64,000 nt of DNA from contig CM053259.1 in NCBI GenBank assembly GCA_028583405.1, positions 16,296,594 through 16,360,593 of the forward strand, in the 5' to 3' direction. The notes beneath the pieces are model-generated. The model was not told the origin of the DNA. It worked only from the letters and a program-made list of their open reading frames with translations, and made no database searches. Both the position numbers and the translations under genes were made by a program. Below, one piece after another: positions 53,551 through 64,000 of the stretch (positions are counted from its first letter, which is position 1; the number at the start of each line of letters is the position of its first letter). The DNA is from Pogonophryne albipinna (Eukaryota; Chordata; Actinopteri; Perciformes; Artedidraconidae).

Positions 53551-53906
53551 GGAGTATTCAATTGCATTTCAAAGAGGTCCAGTAAGGGAAAATGTCATTA
53601 AATGCTCTGTTTTCGCTGTCTACCTTTCTCTTTTTTGAGCACGCCATTTGAAGTTACTCCGACTGTTTCTCTCTTCTTGTCTCGTCTCTGTGTGTTTGAA
53701 TCTATCGTGCTGACTCACTGACTGCACCAATTTGATTGCCTGAGGAGCGTCACCTCCTTAAAACATTAAACAACAACTTTTTAAAACCTTTTTATCTTTG
53801 TTTTTTTAAACATTTTTAACATTTTCGACATCGTGGATAAATCCTTATATGCTCCCGGCAACACACTGAACGTCAACTTTTCCTCCTTATTACACTCACC
53901 CCTACT

Positions 53907-54130
53907 TTAGTGGGAACAATGAGTCTGCGTCTTTGATGCGGATGATGCGGGGATGCAATGTAGACGCAGATCATCCTCTGGCTGCAGCCTTGACCGGTAC
54001 TTGCTTTTGATCAAAGTCAATGCGGAAAACCCGCACTCACACAGGTAGGTGGAGGTGAAGGGAATGAGCACTTTTACAGCCTTTTTGGCGAGGTGGGGGA
54101 ACTCTGTCTTCACATTTTCAAAGTGCGAAT
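53907..54130 (-). pseudogene. hAT transposase C-terminal dimerisation domain, broken
   Basis: The minus-strand frame encodes EFPHLAKKAVKVLIPF, then STYLCECGFSALTLIKSKYR and SRLQPEDDLRL. This is the hAT-family C-terminal signature (aliphatic-FPxTYLCExxFSxLxxIKxKxRxxL...DLRL) as found in ZBED5/SCAND3-type proteins. The open frame has no ATG at its front and begins within the domain. Just after DDLRL the residues stop resembling the family. A different frame then offers an LHPRI-like continuation, which suggests a frameshift. RNase-H catalytic regions and the BED zinc finger are absent, so this is a dead fragment and not a domesticated gene. Confidence 0.8.
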
Positions 54131-55562
54131 CACTATGTAGTTGTCACATGGAGGATGTTGGAAGATGCAAGCTATAATACCAAGCTAGGCTTACTAGTTT
54201 TAACATTGAATGCTAGTAATCATAATATTTGTGCTGAATCTACCAAAAGACACTGTGTTCTTCCTGTCTATATGCAAAGGTCTTACTTTCTAAAGGTTGA
54301 GCAGAAGTTCTCAAAGCTGATGCTGCTCTTTAACCTGAACCTGACCTCTGAACTCCTCCTCTGTACCCTGACCCCTGTGTTGATCCTTGCCACTGACAGC
54401 AGTGCAGCACATGACCTCTAAACCACCCCCATTGGATTATCTCTGATAGCATTGGTTTGTACTCATTATTCTACCATTAGCTTTGTTGATATCTCAAAGC
54501 ATCAGCTGAGCACCGCTGATGATGAGCTACAGTGTTGATTTGATATATTGCAGTAATTGGTGTCATTACAGTCTATTGACCTTTAACTCATTATCTGCAC
54601 TGGAAGCAGAAAAAAGTCAGCAGCACAAAGCCTACGGCGGCATGTAGGAGGTAGCTTGCTGATCCTGCAGTTTTATAATTATTCCCTTTTTTTAAAGCGT
54701 ATATTATGTGTTTATGTCTTTGCTTTTGTGCACTATTCTCAGATTTTTTCCCCCTCTCTCATATGTATGTCAAGATATATTCCTCGCTGGTAATTTTCTT
54801 TCCATTAGAAATTAGTCTTCAGGGATTGAGCGTTTAGGCGTGGAGTTGAATAGTGGCACCAGTGATTATTGCTGTTATATTTGATTACACAAATGAGAAA
54901 CATTCAGGAACAGAGAGAGCAAATTATATTAAATTGCCCTGACTCTAGATTTTGTGTGCACTTCCAAATGAGCAATCACAAAATAAAAATCGGTGCATAT
55001 GTTATTTATTTAGGATTTAGTTAATTTCATGTTTGTTAACCAATAAAATCCACTTGCGTGAACCCAAGTTTGATAAGTGGAACTTTCTTGACTTTGTGAT
55101 GACTTGTGTCCAGATGCTCTTGGTGCATTCGGGTAATGTTTCTCACTCATAATAAATGTTAAGTTAACTAGAAAAGCAGATGGCTCCTCACCTTGCAAGG
55201 CAATTTGGCTTCAGCAGCAGTGTGACCGGTTGGGATGTGATTCACTCTGATTGCTACTTTTTTAGTCTTTTTTTAAAACGCTTAATTACCTGTGTTGACT
55301 GTAAACTCTGGCAGCGGTTAAACTAGAGAAGAATGATCTCATCTAACTTTTATATAACTTTCTATTAGTTTTTTGCTATCAGAGTATTTTGCTTTAGGTT
55401 GATCTGAATAAAGATGTCAGGTACAAAATGTATTTATTAGAATGAAATGAGCAGAAATGTGTGCGAGGGAAAGTTTCTGTCTTCTCCATCAGCATTGCCT
55501 GTAATTGTAATGAGCACAGTGCAGTGAGTTGGGTTAAATATTGAGAGGCATCCTGAACACCA

Positions 55563-55576
55563 CCCCCCCCCCCCCC
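55563..55576. repeat. Poly-C run (14)
   Basis: Homopolymer of 14 C on the + strand. Confidence 0.95.
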
Positions 55577-55589
55577 GTCCTCCACCACA

Positions 55590-55758
55590 GATTACCTTGG
55601 TGGTAGCTAGCGGGGCCCAGATAATTACCTTGTGTTATTTCTCCTCCCACACTTGCTTTTGAAGTTGTAGCTGCCTGGCTGCCTCCGCTCTAATAGCATC
55701 CCGGCATGCCATCGATCCCGCACCCCTCCTCCGGATATGAATGGCTAGTGGGCTGATG
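55590..55758. promoter_or_regulatory. Candidate conserved non-coding block
   Basis: Contains ACAGATTACCTTGG near 55588 and CCCAGATAATTACCTTG near 55616. GC-rich complex sequence continues to about 55755. It is bounded by a C-run and a G-run. Regulatory role is inference. Confidence 0.32.
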
Positions 55759-55761
55759 GGA

Positions 55762-55774
55762 GGGGGGGGGGGGG
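55762..55774. repeat. Poly-G run (13)
   Basis: Homopolymer of 13 G on the + strand, 185 bp downstream of the poly-C run and complementary to it. Confidence 0.95.
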
Positions 55775-57589
55775 CAGTCCAGAAAGTCTTCCCCAAGCCT
55801 CGGAAGATTTTCTAAAGCAGAGGTTAATCAATGTTCTAGTATGCCTGATCAGGCAAATGACACAATGCACAAATGACTGTAATATGCACATCACACTGCA
55901 AATTACAATGTGTTCTTTGCAGCCAGACAAATTGAGAACTGGCACCTCGTCAAAGGCTCTACATTTATAGATGCAAATGGATGCCTTTTTCTTTTTTACT
56001 GCTAAACATTTAACCCTCCTTTTGTCGAGTTTCCAGCATGGCAGTTTGAAACATTCACAGTATTAGGGACCGTTTTAAAAAGTCCTTACTGATCCGATTT
56101 GTTAGAATATCATGGCTTCTTCTCTGCTCAACCGCGTCAGAAAAGTAAATAAATTGTCACTGTAATAGTTTTAGATATGCTGTGATGTCTTAATCCTTTG
56201 ACAGCACAATATTAACTGCCATGCACCAGCCTATTTCAAGGAAAATGGCTTTGGAGACGGTTGCTTTGCAGAGAGGTGAGATGTAGCTTGAGTGTGACGG
56301 CAGAGAGCTGCAGACAGATTCAGTAAAACTGTATGTGTACAGCTCAGGTGATAATCTCATTACTGTAATGCTATCCTGAGCTTTATTGGCAGTTCATTTC
56401 TTAAAACTACAAGTACAATTTTAAACATTTCTATCTTAATTGTACTGTTTCTCCTTTATATGACACCTAAGCTTTTCTTACTATGACAAGTCTAAATGTT
56501 TTCTATTAAAGACCTATATTTTATTAAAATGCAGCTCAACCCAGTCATTGGGTCTCGGGCATTTCTTCAACCACAAACATACTGATACTGCATTTCCCAC
56601 ACAGACAAAGAGAACAAGAGGGCATGTTCAAAGCTCCTCTGAACATTAGATCCTAAGTATGGACACATTTCAACAGACAGCTTGGTGAAACCTGGGCAGA
56701 GTGCTCTTTTGGCAAACCCTTAACAGTGTAATGATGGAACACCACCATCCAACCGAGTCGAGGTGATGCAACATTCACATCAGCACCCACCATGGATAGT
56801 AATAACTGTTACTGGTCAGCTCAAACTGTAAAGCATGAATAAGTGTAAAGATACAGAGACTTATAATAAAGAATTCTATCATAATATTTATAGTACACGC
56901 CTTTTTTAAATGTACATGTGCATTCATCGAGCTGAAAGGAATGACCTGCATTCCCATTACCAGGTGAGGTGAAGACAATATAAATTGTCTCTTGAGGTTT
57001 CAGAGTACAAGCTCCAGGGTTTGGTGACCATGGTCAAGCCTTAGTCCATGATCTCGTGTATTAGGGACGGATGATCATTAGTGAGGAGCTGAAGGGGCAT
57101 TGCAAATTGATTTCCAAATCCTTTGCGTTATTTGGGATCTACTGTAAGCTTGCCAAGAGCATGTGGATAGTGACTTATACAAATAGAAAAAAGTGTGACA
57201 TAAACTGTAAGATTCTTTAGCAATAGCATAGCCAGTAGGAAATCAGTGTGACTAGTATGCTGTTTAAAAAAGTGTTTTGTGATTGCCCCTTGCTATTTGT
57301 AGAGACTTTATTTGTGTTCCAGCTTTCTATTTTAGTCCATTGGCTCTTTAATCTGTCATATAAAAGAAGAGAGGCTGATCAAGCTTGTCAAATGTGTATC
57401 ATGTAGTCATGTATCAAGACGCAACCTCTTTAAGCGGCTCTATTTATCTCATCAGTGCATTTTACTCCTCTGTTCAAAGCATACTCTCAGTATAAACAAA
57501 GACGGCGCACGCACACGCACACACTGACACTCTACCAGCAGATCACAAGGACCTTATTAGCTGCTGTCACAACACATTTATCCCTCATC

Positions 57590-57960
57590 TGTTTCTGGGA
57601 GCTGTCGCGAGCGAAAGGTTGTTCTGTGCCGCAAAGTGGGCTCCTCACTGTGTTTTTCATTCTCTCTAATGGAGAGCGATGGCATGGGCCCCGGCCAACT
57701 CTATCTGTGGCCCTGTCCAAAGAGGGCTCATTTCTGCCTGAAAATAGCCCCGCTGTCAGCTCGCCTTAGTTGCCGGGCCCGCTGAGAGTCAGTTAAGGGG
57801 ATCAGTGCTCGCTGGAGTGTGTGGCTCAGTGGTAAGACACGGTGCTGGTGACACATTGCTTTGATGGGATCACCATCCGCTCCTAATCCACCCCCTCGAC
57901 ACAGATGACCCTAGGGGCTCATTGGGCGCAGTGGAGGCTCCAGTCCTGACTCCAGTCCTG
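57590..57960. promoter_or_regulatory. Candidate conserved non-coding block
   Basis: GC-rich, complex sequence in an AT-rich neighbourhood (for example TTCTCTCTAATGGAGAGCGA near 57660 and GCGAGCGAAAGG near 57608). A short duplicated phrase, CTCCAGTCCTGA, lies near 57938 and 57950. No credible coding frame or RNA gene. Confidence 0.3.
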
Positions 57961-60539
57961 CCTTACTTTAACCTCCTATCCCGTTGACCTTCAGCCTTTA
58001 CACTGTGAAATGGCATATTTACAGCATGCAGCATTTTGGTTAAGAATACCTCTGGGTCTCTTAAATAGATTTGAGAATTCAGGGTGAAGGTTTCTATGCA
58101 TCTGCTTGTTTTAGAATAAGCAGAGTATATGCGTGACAGAAATCACATTGTTTTCCGTTTCTAAATATAATCCAAGATGTTATGCGATACATCAAAGCAG
58201 ACTTTTCCCCCGAGAATTTACAAAGCCATTAACTCCATGAATAAAACTACCGCTGTTGTTTTACATTTAGTCGGTATTTGTTGGACGTGCAATTTGATTT
58301 GTAGGCCAGCAATTTGGCATGTGAACATAAGCATGAGAACACCGAGTTTAGGAGGCCATCTGGAAAGTCCTTTGCTCTGATTAAAAAAAAATCAGCCCTT
58401 TGCATTTTCATATTTTAATGATTTGTGCACCCTGTGGATGTGAGACTGCTACGCTGGAGCTGTGCAGAGGCATCTGTGTCTGAGTCGAGACAGGGAACGG
58501 TTCACTCTCAGTTTTTGATGACTTGGCAGCAAAGGAAAGGTCAAGGAAGACTCGTGCAGAATCACCAAATGTGCTGGATTAGCAGTAGTCAATCCTGGTG
58601 TTCACAGGGGGCAATCTTTATGTGAGAGTTTTCTATATGTTTCCAGAAAATAATGTTCTAATTTTGGGGGAAATCATGTAGCTTTCAAGTCATAACAACT
58701 GTTATGTACAATATGTTCAATTGGCAGATGTTTAGTGAAATCACAGACTTCCATTAAGAAACTCCACAATCATTGTCTGAAAGGGAATGTCAGTGGTAAC
58801 ATGTTGCGCTAACTCAATTATCAGGACTTTTTGATCTGGCATCACAAAATGGAATCTTTTTACAGGTACTATTATTAGTATTACTATTATTACTAGGCAT
58901 TATGTTTACTAGGCAGTAAAGTATGTCATATTAATGCATGACTTTACTGTGTTCTGTTCTCTCGTAAGTGGACACCACAGTAATAACCAATCTTCCTGCG
59001 GTCCACATGACTGCTTCATTGGCTCTTTTGCAGATTGCGAATTGTATCTACTGTATGACAAAATGGAAACTTGTGTACCTTAATAATGTTTTTAGGTTTT
59101 AAGAAATGTTATTAAATTCAATGAAATCATCACAGTGTAGGTATTGTACTTTCCCAAAAAAGGAAAATACATCTAACCCGTAAGAAAGCCTTTTGCCATT
59201 TTTCTGAAGAACAAATGATATCTAGGTGGAGAGCTTTTGCTACCAATTGCACAAATAGATAAATAAATGGAAATGGCTAGCTTAAGTCAAACCAGGGATA
59301 GTGTGGAAATTGGCCGTAGATCAGATTCAGAATTTGGGACAGCTGTTGATGCTGTTATTTATATTTTTCTTGCATATGGGCAAGGTTTGTCATACTCCTT
59401 TATATTCTGGACATTGTGCCACCATGTCACCTACACCTACCTGAACTAGTGTCTGTATGAGTAGAATTCTGCATAGAACAGCACACTCAAATGTTAACAA
59501 AATCCCACATCATATAAGGATGTGTTATCTTTGTTAAATGATAGTAACCTGCCATAGTGTTGTCACTGTTAGTGGGAAATGTCCTAACATATACAAAGTG
59601 TATTACACATGGGAGGATGACCTCAGCTCTGCTCTGACAGATGCTACACTGTTTAGTTGTGACACATGCTCTCAAATATTTCCATTTGGACAATCTGTTT
59701 CCACTAGGAAATGTCTCTTCGATTAATTATAATCAAGCACTCAGCGTCAATATTTTCCAGTGTTTATAGACTTGGCCTGCAATTCTTCATAACATCTTGA
59801 AGCAAAACATTTATTTTTTAAATTACATAGATAAATACTGCTTTATATCATCCACAATGTCAAAACAAATGGAATTGAAACTGAAAAAAAAGGGCTGTAA
59901 AAATGTGAGTGTTCTTGGTGATAAACTGGTGAGAGAACTGGATTCACTTAATCTGACCGGAGACCAAATAAATGTGCACACTGAATAATACAAAAAAACT
60001 TTTAGAATAAATAATTATCAGCAGTGACAACAATAGTTCAGCAGAGCCTCTTTTGCTCTCCATACATAACTGTTAAGCTTACTTACACGTGATTGGTCAA
60101 TACTTGTACTACAAACCATATTACCTTTATTAGCTATCTTTAAGAGCCACACCAGCCCCCCAACCCTCTCTGTGCCAAGCAGGAAACGCCACACAGTGAG
60201 CATTAGCATTTATTGTGGATGTTACAGACACCTTATCCCCACGATCCATATATTAAAAAGGGAGTTCCTGTATAGTTTGAAGAATTGGCAACTGCAGTAC
60301 ATGGCATTTATCTGGGTGAAAATGAGAAAGCAAACAAACCCTGCTTGGCAAACCTCTTGAGGATATCTTTAAATTACCTCATTTCAACCCCAGGCCTTTG
60401 GTTTCCCTACGCACCAGATGTAGAACCCTTTTTTACTGTAATATAAAAGTTTTCCATATCTCATAAACCCTGCTCAACTAGCGGGGAGTCCTGCTTCTAA
60501 TATCACACAAGCTCAAACGCACAACTGGAGTCCGTGGCC

Positions 60540-61034
60540 CAGGAAGGTACATCTGTTGAGGTTTAACACAAAGAGCTGAACACTGTGATGGCTGGCTGGC
60601 TGCTTAGCTCACAGGGGCATCATTAGCTCTGTGATAATAAGAGCAAACACCTCCATTATGTTCCCTGGGGCATGTAATATATACATTCACACCTTGTTAG
60701 ACTGTGTGACCGTCCCTATTAGTCTCAGCAGTTAGACCACGCCTGCCCACTCATTAACACATATAAGGCCCTCATTACTGGAGTAGATAAGAGTAAAATA
60801 CTGCGCTGGCTTTTGACTGATTGTGGAAATCAAATGGCAAAACGGACAATGTATCACACTGTGCCGTGCCTCCGTCATGTCATAAAGATATTACTGTTTT
60901 AAAAGCTGTTAGCGGAGCCCGGCTGTATGAAAACACGCAGGTCAGCGACTGTGCCCTGTGATGGTGTGCAAATGAAACGGTAATAGAGGGTTTCATCACC
61001 ACTACTAATTACTGAATGACAGTTCTCTCACCAG

Positions 61035-61065
<31 letters not shown>

Positions 61066-61215
61066 ATGCATGCCTGCCTATGTCTGTGTGATAGTCCTAA
61101 TTAGATAAACTCCCATTACACTTAAAAGTGCATTACTGCTGCTCTTTTGTAAAGGCTATAATTAGAGAGCGAGTGGTAATTAAGTTATTTCTCAAGTATT
61201 ATCAGTCTGCTTGTT
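60540..61215. promoter_or_regulatory. Cluster of enhancer-like segments
   Basis: Includes GGGGCATCATTAGCTCTGTG near 60614, ACTACTAATTACTGAATG near 60999, AGTCCTAATTAGATAAAC near 61093, GGCTATAATTAGAGAGC near 61154 and GTGGTAATTAAGTTATTTC near 61173. Five TAATTA/TAATTAG-type sites in about 600 bp make it the densest such cluster in the window. A (TGCG)n array interrupts it. Homeodomain-dependent enhancer activity is inferred only. Confidence 0.38.
61034..61079. repeat. (TGCG)8 microsatellite with TGCA/TGCC end
   Basis: Eight GTGC/TGCG units followed by CATGCATGCCTGCC. Confidence 0.97.
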
Positions 61216-63335
61216 ATATGAGCCAATTGTATTTAAAAAGATAGAATACATATTTGATTTCATGCCAGTGCTTTGTTAACACAGACATTAAAGCAAAGAG
61301 CTATTACATAGTGCGTGATTAGAGTGTATGGCAATAAATATCTCGTCCACTTCTGTCTGATACAACTAGAATATCACAAAGGACGATTTCAGCCTGTAAA
61401 ACTGTATAAGCAAGCTGAATAAAAGCAGATGATGGCATGTACACTCGTCGTGGGTATGTACACACATTTCCTGTCTCCTTTAGCCTGACTTTGCATTTTT
61501 GTGCATGTGTCATCCGACGCCGGCAGTAGCAGCATGAGCCGCAGATCCTCCGACTAATCCAGATTGCCATTTAATCCCGAACACACACTCCTGTTCCTGC
61601 CACTGACTTTGTTATTACTCTTTAGTTTTATAGCAGTCTGTTCCCTATCTTTCTTTCTTTGATTGCCACCGTCCTGCATGACATTACGTTATTTACAAAC
61701 TAGTGAAACTCTAAAGAGTCATTGATAAAGACCACGTGTTTTTAAGGTACATTTTGTTACCTTGCAATAGACCTTCACTCCGGTGCACTTTATTACCTTT
61801 CCCCTCAGTTTCTGCTAGATCTTTTTGTACATTTATCATTCGTATTAGTACAGTGTTTGGTGACCTTAGATAGTCAACTAATAAAATGCATCACAAATCT
61901 TTAGATGTGTTTCTAACTGGAAAGAAAATGCCATGGACGGCAGCATCGTTCTTCTCACTGAGCTTCCTATTCCCCCTCTGCCTTTTCTTTGTATATAATT
62001 ACCTCTTTCCCATGTTTCTCCACCAGCAGATTTAAGTTACACTTGTTATGATGTTAATCACCGTCTTAGGAGACCTTAACAGTCCTTGATGTGAAAGCTA
62101 GAAGACTGGGTCACTGGCACATTTTCCCAGGGTTAGCAAATCCCTTCGGAAGGGTGGTGCTGGTGGATTGAGAGCTCGGACTGTTTTTCCAGCAGATCCT
62201 CTTTCTACGCTCTTCTGAATCCGCCTATTTTTAGCACATCGGATGGTTTGATTGGACAGATGGATATCTCTTTGTTGCACGCTTGTGCTCTGTGACTACT
62301 CACATTAATTCTAAATGTGACCTCCTAAAGCCCGCATACTGTATGCGCAAAGGTCATAGTGAAATGTGCTGCTATTTTCATTCACACGGGTTGTAGTCCA
62401 CAGGTTTAAGGGATAATAATGTGAAGCCTAGTCATAATGATAGTCTGTTATTCTTCTTTTATTTGTCCTTTATTCAACCACATTTAAACCACCAACTTGT
62501 ATTGTCTGTTAGCTGTATGTGTCCCTGTCAAATATTCAAAACAATTAATCAGGTGTCGATGAGTGACAGGCCACAGAGATTGTGCTACATTATCTTTGAG
62601 CATATAGATTTGCGGAATAGATGAAAAGGAAGGAAAGAAATTACAATTTTCCTCCGTCGTGACTGAGACCCAGAATGAATGTCGTGCCCAGGGTTAGCAA
62701 ATCTCATTTACAAATTTCAGGTGGGCAAATATCCCTCCCTCCTCATGTCTTCGCCTCCCATCACAATAAAAAGGAAGCTTCTCATTTAGCAGAACTGAGG
62801 GCCTGCAGGCTGTGTCACAGAAACCCATGTGACACACACACCGCATACAAACCAAATGAATCTCAGTCCTGCTGCACAGGGCATTCATTTGATATGTAAG
62901 AAGGGGAGTCCAACCGCTTTCTTTCTTTAAAGCTTCATTTTCCCTTCTTTATTCACTTGGAAGGCAACATTTTTGAGGAATGTGAACTTATTTAGTATTA
63001 CACTTCCAATTGTAGATGCTTTTTATGTTATTTAAATAAAGGTATGATGCATGGTCACCAGAGTAGCAGCATTTAAAACCAATTGATGGTTTCCTATGAT
63101 AAAATACCCTAGGGGAAATCATACATTTACTCTCATGTGACTTTCTGAACTACAGTTATCTTAACTTTAATTATATAAACAAGTGATATGTGTATAGGTA
63201 AACGGTAAAACAGAGAAGCATACCTCCGCACAGTTTCTGTTTATGAGTGTTTCTCCGTCTTTTTTTTACTTTTACTACTTGGCTGGATATCTACATTCCT
63301 AACTCTTTTTTGATGTTGGTTGGTGTTTGTTGCAG

Positions 63336-63557
63336 AATGGAAAGAGTGTGTTGAGAGATGATCACAGATGCTTTCCCCAGAGAAGTCTTAAGGAGGAAAG
63401 TGAGCCTATTTTCAGAGCTGTAGAAATGGAGAGTGGGACTCATTATGACTCACTCAGAGCTGAAATGCTCCGAATGATTTCTGAGTCAGACACAAGGGCC
63501 AGTGTCCGCTGCCATGGTGACGCACGGCCAAATGTAACTGAACTCAAAGAGCAATAG
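63336..63557 (+). CDS. Candidate coding exon of the same unrecognised gene (exon B)
   Basis: Follows GTTTGTTGCAG, an acceptor with a T-rich tract at 63258-63330. The first codon in phase 0 after it is AAT, so exon A joins without a partial codon. The frame runs 73 codons (begins NGKSVLRDDHRCFPQRS) to TAG at 63555-63557. It is charged, with a short amphipathic-looking segment (YDSLRAEMLRMISES) at residues 38-52, and has no membrane segment or recognised domain. Joined to exon A it would make a 131-residue protein. Possible internal donors (ATG|GTGACG at 63517, AAT|GTAACT at 63534) are weak, so this may be a terminal exon, or an exon whose true donor I cannot choose. No family was recognised. 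Confidence 0.45.
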   Translation, partial: NGKSVLRDDHRCFPQRSLKEESEPIFRAVEMESGTHYDSLRAEMLRMISESDTRASVRCHGDARPNVTELKEQ

Positions 63558-64000
63558 AGATGGAAATGAAATGAGGGAAGCTTTAAAGGGCCCCAAGGCA
63601 TCTTCACTATAGTGATGATATCATTCCTAAAGAAAGAAACGTCCAGCTATAGTCTCCTGCATGTAACTCGGGATCATCTGATACTTCAAGGCGCTGTCTT
63701 TGAATATACTTTTTGATATTGAAGATGCACCTGGGCCAAGCAAAGCAAATTCAGGGCAAATTCCAAAATAATAACTTTTTCTCACTTTCGGCCCCAGAAT
63801 TTGATTGGGGAAATCTTCTCTGAAAATATTTCTCTTCTTTAGCAAACATGTGAAAATGAAATGCTTGCGACTGAAACAAAGCCAGGAGGTGTTCTGTGAA
63901 GCCAATATGTAGACACATATGCAGAAACACAACACACACTGTACTGATGCACTTATCCTTTCCTCATGACCTTTAATCAAAAAGTAATACCCTTAGTATT
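63558..64000. other. Downstream sequence, possible 3' UTR or intron
   Basis: No AATAAA signal was seen between the stop codon and the window end. This leaves open whether exon B is terminal. No other feature was recognised. Confidence 0.4.

Larger units (their letters stand above)
53054..54130 (-). mobile_element. hAT (Charlie/Buster-like) element fragment
   Basis: CAGGGGTTTTCAAAGTG at 53054-53070 is a classical hAT terminal repeat. It is preceded by ATATAGAG (53046-53053), which fits the nTnTAGAn target preference of Charlie-type elements. The C-terminal transposase coding region lies on the minus strand at 53927-54130. The opposite terminus was not found, so the 5' part is lost. A separate retroposon sits between the terminus and the coding part. 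Confidence 0.7.
50723..63335 (+). other. Putative 12.6-kb intron
   Basis: Begins GTAAGT and ends TTGCAG after a T-rich run (63301-63335). It contains AT-rich DNA, a hAT fragment with an inserted retroposon, homopolymer tracts and several enhancer-like blocks. Stretches at 50730-53050, 54150-55560, 55780-57580, 57990-60530 and 61240-63300 hold nothing else that I could identify. Confidence 0.42.

Noticed and set aside
57822..57895. tRNA-like A-box phrase TGGCTCAGTGGTAAGAC
   Set aside because: No proper B box (GGTTCRANNCC) at the right distance and no cloverleaf could be drawn. The surrounding sequence looks like a unique GC-rich block rather than a SINE.

Overview
The window looks like a teleost fish genome. 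The base composition is AT-rich, long (CA/TG)n arrays are abundant, and several dispersed repeats are of types familiar from fish: a '...GTAAAGCG...AAAGCGCT...(ATT)n' retroposon tail, a 'CCAAAGTGCTGTAC' retroposon, a Gypsy-type solo LTR, CAGTG-ended hAT elements and a Tc1/mariner-like element with very long inverted ends. The species cannot be named from the sequence alone. There is no sign of bacterial gene organisation, CRISPR, rRNA or a convincing tRNA. Nearly all long open frames are chance frames or translations of dinucleotide arrays (CVCV.../HTHT...).

Region 1-48,000 reads as a gene-poor stretch. It carries microsatellites, transposable-element relics and a set of 150-450 bp blocks that are richer in GC or homeodomain-type TAATTA/TTAATT words than their surroundings. 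These blocks look like candidate conserved non-coding (enhancer) elements, but this is inference because no alignment was possible. The best-resolved mobile elements are a solo LTR with a 5-bp target duplication (16,139-16,624), a composite Tc1/mariner-like element (25,170-26,646) and a non-autonomous hAT-like element (37,264-38,131). The composite element has a palindromic outer pair of arms, and its centre holds an intron-bearing transposase relic.

Region 48,000-64,000 may be the 5' part of a protein-coding gene on the + strand. A CpG-rich block at about 48,000-48,320 is a promoter candidate. A candidate coding exon at 50,549-50,722 ends in a strong GTAAGT donor. A second candidate exon at 63,336-63,557 follows a T-rich TTGCAG acceptor. 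The two join in phase 0 to give an unrecognised, polar 131-residue product. The ~12.6 kb between them contains a hAT transposase fragment interrupted by a retroposon, homopolymer runs and further enhancer-like blocks.

No known gene could be named. The most useful leads are the two-exon gene model, the nested palindromic Tc1-like element, and the pair of (TG)83 arrays of identical length.
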